Below, piece after piece: positions 18,971-29,197 of a DNA stretch of 64,000 bases (position 1 is its first letter; each line of letters begins with the position of its first letter). The notes under the pieces were generated by a model that was not told where the DNA came from, did no database searches, and was given only the letters and a program-made list of their open reading frames with translations. The stretch is from Aureococcus anophagefferens (taxonomy: Eukaryota > Sar > Pelagophyceae > Pelagomonadales > Pelagomonadaceae). The stretch is from assembly GCF_000186865.1 (NCBI RefSeq), contig NW_008705577.1, forward strand, positions 633,854-697,853. Direction: 5' to 3'. Position numbers and translations under genes: made by a program.

Positions 18971-20443
18971 ATGTGGGTTTGTGCCCTCTGTACTCTCCAG
19001 AATGGCAACGACGAGTGGCTAGCGTGCGACGCGTGCGGCACGCCGAAGGCGGGTCCGCTACCGAGCGCTGCGCCGAGCACTGCGTCATCCAGTGCTCCTC
19101 CGACTGCGCCACCTGCGCCCGAGGCCGCGGCGCCGACGAGCGCTGCGTCATCCACCGCGCCTCCGGCTGCGCCGCCCGCGGCCGCGGCACCCGCGCCGCC
19201 GACGGCGAAGCCGCTGGCGGGCATCTTCCTGCCGAAGAAGCGCGCGTCGACGGCCGCGGACGCGCCCGCCGCGAAGAAGCGCGCGTCGACGGCCGCGGGC
19301 GCGCCCGCCGCGAAGAAGCCCGCGGCGACGCCCGCGGCGCCCGCGCCGCGCCGCGGCGGGCCGCGGCGCGCGACGGAGTGGTGCATCAAGGCGGCGCGGA
19401 CCTACCGGCTCCACTTCGCCTGTTCCCGCGACGCCGCCGGCGCGCTCTCGGCGACGCTGGCCGTCGGCCCGACGGCGCCGCCCGCCGCCGGCGCGGCGCG
19501 TCTCTACGAGGGCTCGCGGCCGACGAAGCTCGCGCTGGGCCCCGACGACGCGTCGCCCGCGGCCGAGTGCGTCGTGACCCTGACCCTCGACGCGCCCGCC
19601 GGCGCCGCGGCGCCGCCGCCGTGGGCGCCGCCCTACGCCGACTACGACGGCCGCCGCGACTGCGGCGCGATCACGCTCCTCCAGTCGCACCTCCAGAAGT
19701 GCGTCCGCCGGGGCCGCGCGGGCCTCGCCGCGCGGAGCGCGCGCGCGCTCGCGTGCGTCGCCTTCGGGCCGGCGAACCTCGTCGGCCTCGCCGCGCTCCT
19801 GCGGCGGCTGCCGATCATCGCCGTCGAGGATAGCGCGCCGCTGCCGGCCGCGGTGCTGCCGGTGGTCTGGCTCATGGCCGCGACGGGCGCCAAGCCCCGG
19901 GACACGGACTACCGCGCGACGGCGCCGGACGTCGCCTTCGCGTGCGCCGCCGCGGCCGCGCTCGCGAAACACCCGCGCCGCGGCGGACGGGACGGGCGGC
20001 GGAGCGCGGGCGAGCTGCCGCGCGACGCGCTGAGCCTCGCGCTCCTCGTGCGCAAGGCCTACGGGGGCATGGCGGGCGACGGGGCCATGCTCGCGGCCTA
20101 CGCGTACGGCGACGGCGACGACGACGACGACGCGGTGCGGGGCCTCGGCCCCCAGCCGCCGCTCCGGCCCGAGGACTGGATCGCGGAGGGCGTCGACTTC
20201 CACTGCAAAAACGGCGAGATCCTCGCGCGCATGCGCGCGGCGACCCCCGCGCTCGCCGCCGTCGACGACGGCGCGCTGAAGGCGTGGATGTGGCGGACGC
20301 GGTCATCAGTGAACGTCCGCGACGGCGCGGGCGCGGGCTTCGGCCGGGCCCGGCCGCCGCCCGCGTGGCAGGACGCGGCCGCGCGCGCGGCCGACGACGC
20401 GGCGCGCGCCATGATCCGCCGCGCGTGGCGCGGCGCGTCGTAA
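18971..20443 (+). CDS. RanBP2-type zinc-finger protein, otherwise unknown
   Basis: The 490-residue protein opens with a RanBP2 zinc finger (W-V-C-x2-C-x10-C-x2-C, residues 2-25), a fold that binds ubiquitin or single-stranded RNA. Residues 30-135 are Ala/Pro/Lys low complexity with two repeats of PKKRASTAA. The C-terminal 350 residues are ordered: ITLLQSHLQKCVRRGR, then RRLPIIAVED and LPVVWLMAATG suggest an alpha-helical domain of a family I cannot name, followed by an acidic loop and VDFHCKNGEILARM. A nuclear RNA- or ubiquitin-related role is inference from the finger alone. It ends 34 bp from the stop codon of the C2/EF-hand gene on the other strand. Confidence 0.7.
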   Translation: MWVCALCTLQNGNDEWLACDACGTPKAGPLPSAAPSTASSSAPPTAPPAPEAAAPTSAASSTAPPAAPPAAAAPAPPTAKPLAGIFLPKKRASTAADAPAAKKRASTAAGAPAAKKPAATPAAPAPRRGGPRRATEWCIKAARTYRLHFACSRDAAGALSATLAVGPTAPPAAGAARLYEGSRPTKLALGPDDASPAAECVVTLTLDAPAGAAAPPPWAPPYADYDGRRDCGAITLLQSHLQKCVRRGRAGLAARSARALACVAFGPANLVGLAALLRRLPIIAVEDSAPLPAAVLPVVWLMAATGAKPRDTDYRATAPDVAFACAAAAALAKHPRRGGRDGRRSAGELPRDALSLALLVRKAYGGMAGDGAMLAAYAYGDGDDDDDAVRGLGPQPPLRPEDWIAEGVDFHCKNGEILARMRAATPALAAVDDGALKAWMWRTRSSVNVRDGAGAGFGRARPPPAWQDAAARAADDAARAMIRRAWRGAS

Positions 20444-20477
20444 AGGGGGCGTTACGAGTGACGGGGGGCTCGGGTCT

Positions 20478-23367
20478 TCACTCGTCCTCGCCGAAGGACT
20501 CCATGCGCGCGTCGACGGGGCTCGCGGGGTCGTCGTCGTCGCCCGGGGGCGGCTGCTCGATGATGGCGTCGATGTCCGCGAGCTGGTTCGGGTCGAGGGA
20601 CAGGTCCGTGCCGCGGCGCAGGGCCTGGACGTTCTTCGGCAGGGGCAGGGGCACGCCCGTGCAGGCGAGCGTGAGGAGGTCGACGAGCGGGTCGCGGAAG
20701 AGCGGGCTCACCTCGAAGAGCAACGGCTGCGAGAGCCCCGGCGCGTGCACCGCGACGCGGTTGAGCTTGGCCGCGTCGGGCTCGACCTTGGTGATGCCCG
20801 TCACGGAGACCTTGTCGCCCTTGCGCTTCGCGTAGGCCAGGTCGTGGACGAGGTAGCCGCCGCCGTTGGGCTCGGGCTTGTCGGGCGCGGGGAAGAGCGT
20901 GAGCGCCGTCGCGTGGCTCCGCGCGCTGTTGAAGGCGAGCGCCTTGGACGTGGGCAGCTTGACGCACTGGAGGCCGCCGTCGCTGTGGAGCTGGCGGCTC
21001 AGCTCGTCCTGCGTCAGCACCTCGACGCAGCCCGTCTTGCGGACGATCTCCGTGAACTCGGCCTTGTCGATCTCCCCGTCGCCGTTGACGTCGAACTTGG
21101 CCACGAGGCGCTCGACGACGCGCGCGACGGCCGTCGGGCAGCCGCCGAACATGGCCTGGGCCCGCGGCGACGCGTTGGGCATCGCGCCGACGATGAAGTC
21201 CGTGAGCTCCTTGCCGTCGACGGAGCCGGAACCGTCCTCGTCGAGGCGGCTGAAGATGCCCGTGACCACGGTCTTGATGAGGCGCTTGTTGTGGCTCTTG
21301 CCGAAGCCCGGCAGCGTCGACCGGCTCAGCTCCGCGAGCACGGGCCGGTCCGTCGGGTGCGCCAACACCGAGATCGCGCCCCGGTCGCCCGTGCCCAACT
21401 TCAACTTCCGCAGCTCGACGTAGCGGCTCCGCGCCTTGGCGCCCTTGGCCGCGACGCGCTCCAGCGCCTTGAGCTTCTCCGTGAGCACGAAGAAGGCGCC
21501 GCAGACCGCGGGCACGAAGAACATCCACAGCGGCGTCACGTAGTGGAACAGGACCATGAAGACGTTGCCCGCCAAAATGGGCAGCGTCTTCTTCGGCTCC
21601 TTCCACTCGAACAAGTCGCGGACCTCGGCGACGTCCTTGGCCGTGGCCCCGAGCTGGCGCATCGCGAGCGCGGGGCCCGACCCCGCCTTCTTGCCTGTGT
21701 GGAAATCGACCGCTGGTTCGGGACGTCCCGACCAAACTTTGACATTCTCTAGCTCGGTCACATCGAAGTCGATTCGGCTGATTTTTGGACGGATCGATCG
21801 CTCTCGTCGAGTCCTCGAAGCACAGCGAAAGTTCCTGTGTCAAAACATTCGAATACGCACACATTGAAGTCGGGTTGAAGATTTGATTTCCACGCGCCTT
21901 CTTGCCGGCGAGGTTGATCATCTTCTTCGCGATGCCCGACACGGGCCCCTTGTGGTCCTCCTTCCTGTCGCCGTCGTCCTTGGGCTTCCGGAAGCTCAGC
22001 GACCGCTTCTTCTTCTCGCCCCCGGCCGCGCCCGCGAGCAGCGCCGCGGCCTCGGGGTCCTCGGGCTCGTCGTCGACCTCCTCCTCGGCCTCCTCCTCGG
22101 CCTTGTCGAAGCCCATGATCGACGGCGAGTCGATGCACAGCTGCGTGAACTCGTCGAGATCCAGCTCGCCGCCGCCGTCCTCGTCGGCCTTCTTGAAGAG
22201 CGCGTCGATCTCGTCGTCCGGCGGCGGCGGCCGCGCGTTCTTCGTCGCGAGCTCCGCCATCGCCAGACCGATCTCGGACCGGTCGAGGGACCCGCCGCCG
22301 TCGGCGTCGATGCGCTGGAAGCAGGCGGCGGCCTCCGCGCGGATCACGTCGAGCTTCTTCTTCTCGAAGTAGTTGTGGACGAGGAGCGCGACGATGGCCA
22401 AATGCAGCATCTCCCAGAAGTACTCGATGAAGAACGCGACGAAGAGGCAGATCGCGAGCCACGTGCGCGACTTGCGCTCGTCCTTCCAGGTCACGATCTT
22501 CTCCGCCGCCGTCGCCACGTCCAGGTAGGGCTTCATCTCCTTGTTCAGCGCCATGCCGTTCGTGTAGAGGAGGTTGATGTCGAACTTCGTCGCGTCCTTC
22601 GTCTTCCGCTGCTCGGCCCAGAGCATGGACGACGCCTCGCCGAGCGCGCTCACCTCGTACTCGAGGTGGAGGTGCACGGCCGCCGACGCCGCCGTGAAGC
22701 CCTCGGCGATCTCGAGGGGCACCCAGCGCTTCACGAGCCCGAGGAAGCTCAGGTCCCTGATCGGGATCTCGACGGACCCCAGGAGGTCGTCCGCGGACGA
22801 CACGTCGAGGTCGTAGATCTCGACGCGGAGCACGGCGTCGTAGCGCGGCACGAAGAACTCGCACTGCTCGTGCCAGCCCGGGTTCAACGACTTCTTCACG
22901 GTCGCGCTCTGCCACGTCTGCCGCTTCTCCTCGGTCCACTCGTTGCCGTACTTGTTCTTGCCCGTGATGATGAGCCGCGCGTAGGGGTCCGACTTGCCGC
23001 CGAGGTCCGCCGCGGGCAGGTTCGCCGCCTCGATGAGCTTGACCTTGAGCTTGCCGATGCGGAGCCGCTGCTGGTACGCGGGGCCCATGACGACCGCGAG
23101 CTTGAAGCGCTTCTTCGCCTCGTCGCTCAGGTAGTCCTCGTAGACGTTGTCCTCGTGGTCCTTGCGCGCCTCGGACGCGACGAACTCGACGACCTCCTTC
23201 GTCGTCATCTTCTCCCCCTTGACGTTCGTCGCCGCGCTCTTGCCCTTGGCCGGCGACGGGCTGCCGCCCTTGCCGCGCAGGAACCCGCGCGCCTTCTTCT
23301 CACTCGACGGCGGCGACGCCGCCGCCGGGGCGTCCCGGGCCTCGGCACCGGGCGCCGCCGCCGTCAT
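20478..23367 (-). CDS. C2-domain, EF-hand, multi-pass membrane protein (one introner intron)
   Basis: Exons 23367-21906 and 21694-20478 code 892 residues. A C2 domain covers about residues 100-235 (LKVKLIEAANLP, KSDPYARLIITGK, YDLDVSSADDLLG), expected to bind membrane lipids with Ca2+. Two hydrophobic stretches near 305-340 are followed by an EF-hand pair (FQRIDADGGGSLDRSE and FKKADEDGGGELDLDE, about 350-415). After an acidic linker the intron position falls in INLAGKKAG. The second half has another hydrophobic pair (GNVFMVLFHYVTPLWMFFVPAVCGAFFVL, two blocks) and two more EF-hands (FSRLDEDGSGSVDGKE, FDVNGDGEIDKAE). The layout recalls multiple-C2/transmembrane proteins at ER contact sites, with EF-hands added. 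It is a probable Ca2+-sensing tether. Confidence 0.85.
21695..21905 (-). mobile_element. Introner element, family B (element 21695-21897, GC-AG intron of 211 nt)
   Basis: Terminal repeats are CTGTGTGGAAATC on the left and, inverted, GATTTCCACGCGC on the right. A perfect 8-bp duplication CTTCTTGC lies at 21687-21694 and 21898-21905. On the gene strand the intron starts GCAAGAAG, a good match to U1 apart from the C, and ends CCACACAG. Splicing restores INLAGKKAGSG. The element is reversed relative to the copies in the CLC gene, when both are read on the gene strand, so the family can act as an intron in either direction. Confidence 0.93.
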
Positions 23368-23525
23368 CAGCCCGGGATCCGCAGAGGGCAGCCCTCAGAG
23401 GCGATCGACGGCCACCTCGCAGATTGGATTTCGGGACATGATGCTTGGTCAATTTCACTGCATTGTTGATCTATTGTTGCCTTCGGGCAGCCTTCTGCTA
23501 TCAGAGTCTGGGAGAGAGATTCGGA
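23368..23525. promoter_or_regulatory. Short divergent promoter, 158 bp
   Basis: The region separates the starts of the C2/EF-hand gene (minus) and the PGYPPQ/glycosyltransferase gene (plus). Its right half (23430-23520) is clearly AT-richer than coding DNA, as expected of a promoter or leader. Confidence 0.5.
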
Positions 23526-26124
23526 ATGCGACCGCCGGCCTACAACCCGGCCTACTCTGCACCCCAGGGCCAGCAGATGATGTCCGTGACCTGCCCCGGG
23601 AACGCCGGGCCCGGCGCGAGGCTCACGATCCAGGCGCCCGACGGCCAGCGGCTCCAGGTCATCGTCCCGCAGGGCGTGCGCCCGGGCATGCAGTTCCGCG
23701 TGCCGCTCCCGGCGCCCCAGCAGGCCGCCGTCGCCGTCGCCACGGCTGTCCCGGTACGCGCCGGCGGCGCCGGTCCGGCCTTGGCGGCCCAGCCTCAACA
23801 ACAGTACGCGCCGCCGCCGGCATACGGCCAGCCTGCGCCCCCGTACGCCCGGCCGCCGCCGGCCTACGGTCAGCCCCAATATGGCGCGCCCCAGCAAGGC
23901 TACCCGCCGCAGCAGGGCTATCCGCCGCCGCAGGGCTACGCGCCGCAGCAGGGCTATCCGCCGCCGCAGGGCTACCCGCCGCAGCAGGGCAACCCGCCGC
24001 AGCCGAGCTACCCGCCGCAGCAGGGCTACCCGCCGCAGCCGGGCTACCCGCCGCAGCAGGGCTACCCGCCGCAGCAGGGCTACCCGCCGCAGCCGGGCTA
24101 TCCGCCGCAGCCGGGCTATCCGCCGCAGCCGGGCTATCCGCCGCAAGGCTATCCGCCGCAGCAGCAAGGCTATCCGCCGCAGCAGCCCCAGCCCTACGGC
24201 CAGCGGCCGCCCCGCGGCTCGCCGGGCGGCTCGCGGCCGCCGCAGGGCCAGCAGCCGATCGTCATCAACAATTATCAGCAACCGCCGCAACAGCAGCCGC
24301 ACTATCAGACGAACCAGCAGCACGGCGCGGGCTACGGCGGCTACGCGGCGGCCGCGGGCGTGGGGGCGCTCGTGGGGGGGCTCGGCGCGATCTCCCTCGC
24401 GGGCCGGCCCCGGCGCAACTACTACGGCGACGACGGATACTACTACTACTACGACCCGTGGGAGTGTCGGCGTTATCGATACTGGCACGGCGGCGCGTCG
24501 CCGGCGTTTTCATTTTTCCCGGGGCGTTCCCGTCGGGACGCGCGCGGTCTTCGTAGGCGACTACGGCTTCCATTCTCGCCACCACTTCCACGATCACCAC
24601 CATCACCATCACCACCACGACCACGGCGGGGAGCCCGTCGCCGACGACTTCCAAGAACCGGAACCGGCGCCCGACGCGCCGCCCGAGGCCGACATCCCGC
24701 AGCCGCCGCCCGACGGGCCGCCGCCCGACGGCGGCTACGACCCGAACGCGCCGCCGCCGGAAGCCTACGCCGTCGACGGCGGCTACGACCCCGGCGCGAC
24801 GCCGCCGGACGGCGGCTTCGACCCGAACGCGCCGCCGCCGGAAGCCTACGCCGTCGACGGCGGGTACGACCCGACCGCGCCGCCGCCGCCGGACGGCGGC
24901 TACGATCCGAGCGCGCCGCCGCCGCCGGACGGCGGCTACGAGGCGCCGCCGGATTTCCCGGTCGACGCGTACGCCGGGTGCCCCCAGGACCTCTGGGACG
25001 GCGACGGCGGGGCCGGCGGCGCCGCGCCGGCCGTCGCGAGCGGCCGGCGGCGCCGGTGGCGCGACGTCGCCGGGGTCGCGGCGCACGCCGCCGCGGCCGA
25101 CTGGCCCGTGCCCCGCGCGCTCGAGACTCTGGTCCCGTCGCCGCGGCGGCGGCCCCGCGACACCGTGACCGTCGCGACGCAGTGCTCCGCGGACCGGCTG
25201 CCGCGGCTCGCAGCCCTCGCCGCGGCCTGGGGCGGGACGACGTGCTGCGCCGTGCTCGTCCGGGGCGACGGCGACGCGGCCGCGGCCGTCGCGGCCGCGC
25301 GCGGCGCCGAGGCCGCAAACCCCGCCGCGGCCGTCGACCTCGTCCTCTACCGCGAGGACGCGGGCCGCGCGGCGGGCTACCCCGTCAACGCGCTCCGCAA
25401 CGCGGCGCTGGCCGCGGTGGCGACGGAGAAGGCGCTCCTCCTCGACGTCGACTTCCTGCCGTCGCGGCGCGCGCGAGACGTCCTCGAGCGGCGCCGCGTC
25501 GGCGCGCGCGACGCACTGGTCGTGCCCGCGTTCGAGAGCCGCGCCGGCGCCGCGCCGCCCGTCGCGTCCAAGGCCGGCCTCCGCGCGGCCGTCGACGCCG
25601 GCGACGCGGAGCCCTTCCACGCGACGCGCTTCGGCCGCGGCGGCTACGCGGCGGGCCACGGGCCGACGGATTCGCGGCGCTGGTTCGCGGCGCGCGAAAC
25701 CTACGAGGCGCGCTACGCCGAGGGCTTCGAGCCCTACGTCCTCGTCCGCGCCGCGACGTGCCCGCGCTTCGACGCGCGCTTCCGCGGCTACGGGCTCAAC
25801 AAGGTCCAGCACGCCTTCGCGCTGCACGCCCGCGGCTTCGCGTTCGTCGTCGAGCCCGACGCCTGGGTCGTCGCGGGCGAGCACGCCGCGTCCCGCGACT
25901 GGCGCGCCGCCTACGACCCGCGCGCGCCGGGCTACGACGCCGCGCGGCGCCTCAAGCTCCAGGCGCTCTACGACACGTTCAAGCGCGAGACGCGCCGCGC
26001 GCGGCGGCGCCGCGCGGCGCGGGAGCCGCGGAAGCGCCGCGGCGACGCGGCCCTGCCGGCGGCCGCGGCCCTCGCGGCGACGGCCGGCGCCGTCGCGCTC
26101 GCCTCGCGCCTCCTGTTCGCCTAA
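23526..26124 (+). CDS. PGYPPQ-repeat protein fused to a glycosyltransferase-like domain and a C-terminal membrane anchor
   Basis: The ATG at 23526 begins [17 protein letters not shown]. Residues 15-60 carry a small motif ([18 protein letters not shown], then [13 protein letters not shown]) also found at the annexin C-terminus. About 25 [12 protein letters not shown]-type repeats follow (23880-24190). Near 24427-24556 an intron must shift the frame. The second part has an eight-His run, three [20 protein letters not shown] repeats and then a glycosyltransferase of the LARGE/GT49-like type: [10 protein letters not shown] (metal-binding DxD), [18 protein letters not shown] and [10 protein letters not shown], with a C-terminal hydrophobic anchor. 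The second part has no Met of its own, which supports one fused gene. The exact splice site is unresolved. Confidence 0.65.
23880..24195 (+). repeat. Coding tandem repeat (PQQGYPP / PQPGYPP)
   Basis: CCGCAGCAGGGCTAC and CCGCAGCCGGGCTAT variants repeat about every 18 bases and code PGYPPQ-type hexapeptides, like the flexible tails of annexin A7/A11, rhodopsins and synexins. Such tails often drive condensation or peripheral membrane association. Confidence 0.85.
24427..24556 (+). other. Inferred intron joining the two parts of the glycosyltransferase fusion
   Basis: The frame has to change between 24426 and 24557, and TTCGTAG before GCGACTAC is the probable acceptor. Two donors give the correct phase: GC at 24427 (130 nt; GCGACGAC against GCGACTAC is a 7/8 flanking repeat, as in introners) and GT at 24466 (91 nt). 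I cannot decide between them. Confidence 0.45.
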
Positions 26125-26346
26125 CTTGGGGCCGCGGGTATGCGGGCCGGCGCCGTCGCGCTGCGCCTCCTCTTTGCGTACGTCGTCTTCGCGGGTAAGT
26201 GGGCCGACCGTGCCGTCAACGTGCATCGATGAAGCTTGGTAGCCTCTTGGACTTTCTTGGACTTCCTCTTGGTTGCATTTGCCTGTGGCAATTCCGGAAA
26301 ATTCAGTGGCATCCAATCCACCCCGCATCGGCAGCTGCATTCGGCA

Positions 26347-27210
26347 ATGCTTGCACGCCTGCTCTGCGCGCTCGCACTTGCGAGCGCGGCCGCCGCGCCG
26401 GAGGCCCCGTGCCCCGTCAAGGTCCTCGGCGCCGGCTTCGGGAGAACGGGAACGTATTCCTTGAAGACGGCCCTGGAGACTTTGGGCCTGCGCAGCTACC
26501 ACATGGACGAGGTCCTCAGCACCGGGTGGGCGCACATCAAGGCCTGGGACGACCACGTCCACGGCGTGGAGCCCCTCGACTTTGACGCCATCCTCGACGG
26601 CTACGACGCGGCCGTCGACTTCCCCGTCGGCGCGACGCAAATCTGGAGCGCGCTGTTCCGGGAGCGGTGTCCGCGGACCAAGGTGATCCTCACGGAGCGC
26701 GACAGCCCGGAGGTCTGGGCCGACTCCTACCTCGCGACCATCGGCACGTTGTACGACCGCTTCCCCTTTTCGCTGCTGAAGAGCGTCGTGCCGGCGCTCG
26801 GGCGCCACGAGCGCATGTGGCTCAAGCTCGTGGCGGACCTCGTCGGCTACGACACCGTCCGGCCGACGAGGGCCGACGACCGCGGCGCGCTGGTCGCCGC
26901 GTACGAGCGCAACTCGGCGCTCGCGCGCGAACTCGTGCCCGCGGATCGGCTCCTCGTCTTCAACGTGAAGCAGGGCTGGGCGCCCCTCTGCGCCTTCCTG
27001 GGCGACGTCGTCGAGGGGCCCTGCCCGGAGGGGCCATTCCCGCGGACGAACGACCGGTCCGAGTTCAAGTACCTCCTCGCCAAGGCCACCGGGGGCCTCG
27101 TCGTCGCCCCGCTCCTCGGGCTCCTCGGCCTCCTCTACGCCGCGACGCTCCACGTGCCGCGGCTGCTCCGGCCGAAGCCGCGCCGGCCCGCCGCCAAGAA
27201 GCGCGCGTGA
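26347..27210 (+). CDS. Sulfotransferase-family P-loop protein, secretory or membrane-anchored
   Basis: The 287-residue product begins with a signal peptide (MLARLLCALALASAAAA) and then a P-loop of the sulfotransferase-4 family: VLGAGFGRTGTYSLKTALETLG, which would bind the phosphate of PAPS. TKVILTERDSPEVWADSY is the matching second PAPS-contact region, and LLVFNVKQGWAPLCAFLG is characteristic of the family near the C-terminus. A hydrophobic segment (GGLVVAPLLGLLGLLYAA) and a basic tail close the protein, suggesting a membrane anchor in the secretory pathway. The acceptor is unknown. A TGTGGCAA motif lies 56 bp upstream of the ATG. AT-rich leader sequence (26225-26340) contrasts with the coding region. 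Confidence 0.75.
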   Translation: MLARLLCALALASAAAAPEAPCPVKVLGAGFGRTGTYSLKTALETLGLRSYHMDEVLSTGWAHIKAWDDHVHGVEPLDFDAILDGYDAAVDFPVGATQIWSALFRERCPRTKVILTERDSPEVWADSYLATIGTLYDRFPFSLLKSVVPALGRHERMWLKLVADLVGYDTVRPTRADDRGALVAAYERNSALARELVPADRLLVFNVKQGWAPLCAFLGDVVEGPCPEGPFPRTNDRSEFKYLLAKATGGLVVAPLLGLLGLLYAATLHVPRLLRPKPRRPAAKKRA

Positions 27211-27285
27211 GGCGCGCGAAATGGCCGACGTCCGAGGCGGCGGAGGAACGCCGCGCGCGAGATGCGAGCGTTACCCCCGCGCGGC

Positions 27286-27672
27286 CTACTCGGCGTCCTC
27301 GGCCTCCTCGTCCTCCGGGGGCAGGTTCGCTCGTCGCTCGTCGTCGAGGACCTTGAGCTCGGCGGCCTTGGCCTTGAGCGCGGCGACCTCGTCCCGGAGC
27401 GCCGCGTTCTGCCGCTTGTAGCTGTCGATGTGGAGGTAGGTGGAGAGCCAGGCCCGCGGGTCCGCGGGCCGTTTCACGGCGCCCTGGTCGAGCTCGACGG
27501 CCTCCTCGAGCTTCGTGAGCACCTCGAGGAGCAGCGGCTTGAGGAAGGCGTCGAAGGTCTCCGCGTAGGCGGCGCCCTTGGCACCGAAGTCCTGGGGGGG
27601 CACGACGACGGCCTCCTCCTCCGCCGCCGCGGGCACGGCCTGCTTGCTCGCCTTCATGGACTTGCGCGACAT
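27286..27672 (-). CDS. Small coiled-coil protein with Dpy-30/RII-like motif
   Basis: The product is 128 residues from the ATG at 27672 (MSRKSMKASKQ). After a Lys/Ala/Glu leader, residues about 35-85 hold FDAFLKPLLLEVLTKLEEAVEL and then RPADPRAWLSTYLHI, which resembles the Pro-x2-x-Leu-x2-Tyr-Leu pattern of Dpy-30/RIIa docking domains found in axonemal and PKA-anchoring proteins. The C-terminal part is a coiled coil ending in an acidic DEEAEDAE tail. The match to Dpy-30 is short and not certain. It shares a 108-bp divergent promoter with the tRNase Z gene. Confidence 0.6.
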   Translation of the reverse strand: MSRKSMKASKQAVPAAAEEEAVVVPPQDFGAKGAAYAETFDAFLKPLLLEVLTKLEEAVELDQGAVKRPADPRAWLSTYLHIDSYKRQNAALRDEVAALKAKAAELKVLDDERRANLPPEDEEAEDAE

Positions 27673-27780
27673 GGCCGCGGCGGCGCGGGCGTCGTAACGC
27701 GCAGGTGTTGGCAGCCCCACCTCCGTTGCTCCCCAGGTAAAGGAGGCGACATGTTGACGCCAGCTTGAGGCTCATCGCAC

Positions 27781-29022
27781 ATGAGCATGTTGCTGCGCTC
27801 TCGCGCTCTCGCCTCACGGCGCCTCGCGCCGTGTCCACCGTTGGCGCGGTGCTTCGAGCACTACTCCTGCGACGACTTCCAGGACCGGCGGCGGCGGCCG
27901 CAGCACCGGGCGCCGCGCGAGTTCAGCGGCATGGAGCTCGTCTTCCTGGGCACGTCCGCCGGCGGGCCGACGCTCGCGCGGTCCGCTTCCGCCGTCGCTT
28001 TGCGGCTCGGCGCCCACGCGAAGCGCGGCTCGACGTGGCTCTTCGACTGCGGCGAGGGCACCTACCGCCAGCTGCTGGCGACGCCGGTGAGCCACGCCGC
28101 CGTCGACCGCATCTTCGTGAGCCACCTCCACGGGGACCATTTGTGGGGCCTGCCCGGCGTCGTCGTGAGCGCCTTACTCGAGCAGCGCGGCCGGCGCCAC
28201 CTCCACGTCTACGGGCCCGAGGGCTTGCACGAGTACCTGTCGACGACGCTGTCGATCTCGCGGTTCGCGCCGCCGAAATCCGGGAGCAGGTGCATCGTCA
28301 CGGAGCTGCCGTCGACGCTGCGGCGGCCGCCGCCGCGGCCGCTCAAGCCGCGGAGCCACCCGGCCGTCGAGTACCGCGCCGCCGAGCATGTCGACGGCGG
28401 AGCGTCGTCGACGATCGTCGACGACGGCGCGCGCGTCGTCACGGCGACGCCGATCCGCCACACGCCGGCCGTGGACTGCTTCGCCTTCGTCGTCACGGAG
28501 AAGGCGGGCAAGCGGCGCGTCGACGCGGCCAAAGCGACGGCGCTCGGGCTGCCCCCCGGCGACGCGTACCAGCGGCTCCAGGACGGCGACGACGTACCGC
28601 TGGGCGACGGGCGCGTCGTCCGCGCGGCGGACTGCACTTTTCCGCCGCCGCGGCCGCGGCGCGTGGCCATCCTGGGCGACACCTACGACGCGTCGGCGGC
28701 CGTCGACGCCGCGCGCGGCGCGGACGTCGTCGTCCACGAGGCGACGATGGCCGACGGCGACGCCGCGGTCGCGCGCGCGCACGGCCACGCGACGGGCGCC
28801 GTCGCGGGAGCCTTCGCGCGCGCCGCCGGCGCGTCGGCCCTCGTCCTCACGCACTTCTCGGCCAAGTTCCGCCTCGGGGGCCGCGGCGGGCCGCCCGCGG
28901 GCACGACGGACGTCCTCGTCGACGAGGCGCGGCGCGCCTTCGGCGGCGACCGCGTCCTCGCGGCCTACGACTACATGACCGTCGCCATCCCCCGCGGCGG
29001 CTACCCCCGCGACCCGCGATAG
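27781..29022 (+). CDS. Ribonuclease Z (tRNase Z, short form), probably organellar
   Basis: The 413-residue enzyme removes 3' trailers from precursor tRNAs so that CCA can be added. The metallo-beta-lactamase core starts MELVFLGTSAGGPT (about residue 50); the zinc motif is SHLHGDHLWGLPG (about 110-122), followed by HVYGPEGLHEYL, the His in IRHTPAVDCFAF, ILGDTYDAS and the late THFSAKF with its His ligand. The first 45 residues are Arg/Ser/Ala-rich with no acidic residues until about 26, as expected of a mitochondrial or plastid targeting peptide. The typical acidic exosite arm is replaced by a short loop, as in the short-form enzymes. No introns. Confidence 0.9.
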   Translation: MSMLLRSRALASRRLAPCPPLARCFEHYSCDDFQDRRRRPQHRAPREFSGMELVFLGTSAGGPTLARSASAVALRLGAHAKRGSTWLFDCGEGTYRQLLATPVSHAAVDRIFVSHLHGDHLWGLPGVVVSALLEQRGRRHLHVYGPEGLHEYLSTTLSISRFAPPKSGSRCIVTELPSTLRRPPPRPLKPRSHPAVEYRAAEHVDGGASSTIVDDGARVVTATPIRHTPAVDCFAFVVTEKAGKRRVDAAKATALGLPPGDAYQRLQDGDDVPLGDGRVVRAADCTFPPPRPRRVAILGDTYDASAAVDAARGADVVVHEATMADGDAAVARAHGHATGAVAGAFARAAGASALVLTHFSAKFRLGGRGGPPAGTTDVLVDEARRAFGGDRVLAAYDYMTVAIPRGGYPRDPR

Positions 29023-29153
29023 CGCCCAGTTTTCGCCTCCCGCGCCATAAAAAAGCAACGGCCCCCCGGGGCGGCCTTGGGCGCACGCGAGGCCTCACGC
29101 GGTCGCGGCGCCGCGCGTGTTGCACTGCAAGTCTCGCTGTTTGCCGCAAGATT

Positions 29154-29161
29154 TTGCCACA
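29154..29161 (-). promoter_or_regulatory. TGTGGCAA motif (inverse) upstream of the thiolase start
   Basis: TTGCCACA, the reverse complement of TGTGGCAA, lies 37 bp before the ATG at 29198, in an AT-richer leader. Confidence 0.3.
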
Positions 29162-29197
29162 CGGAAATCGAGCTCCGAGCCTCCGCGATCTCAGAGC

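Noticed and set aside
23880..24195. CRISPR-like array
   Set aside because: The repeats are in frame, coding PGYPPQ hexapeptides, with no unique spacers.
24265..27153. Open frame of over 900 codons on the minus strand
   Set aside because: It is the antisense shadow of the glycosyltransferase fusion and the sulfotransferase-like gene; the composition is Arg/Val/Glu/Gly low complexity.
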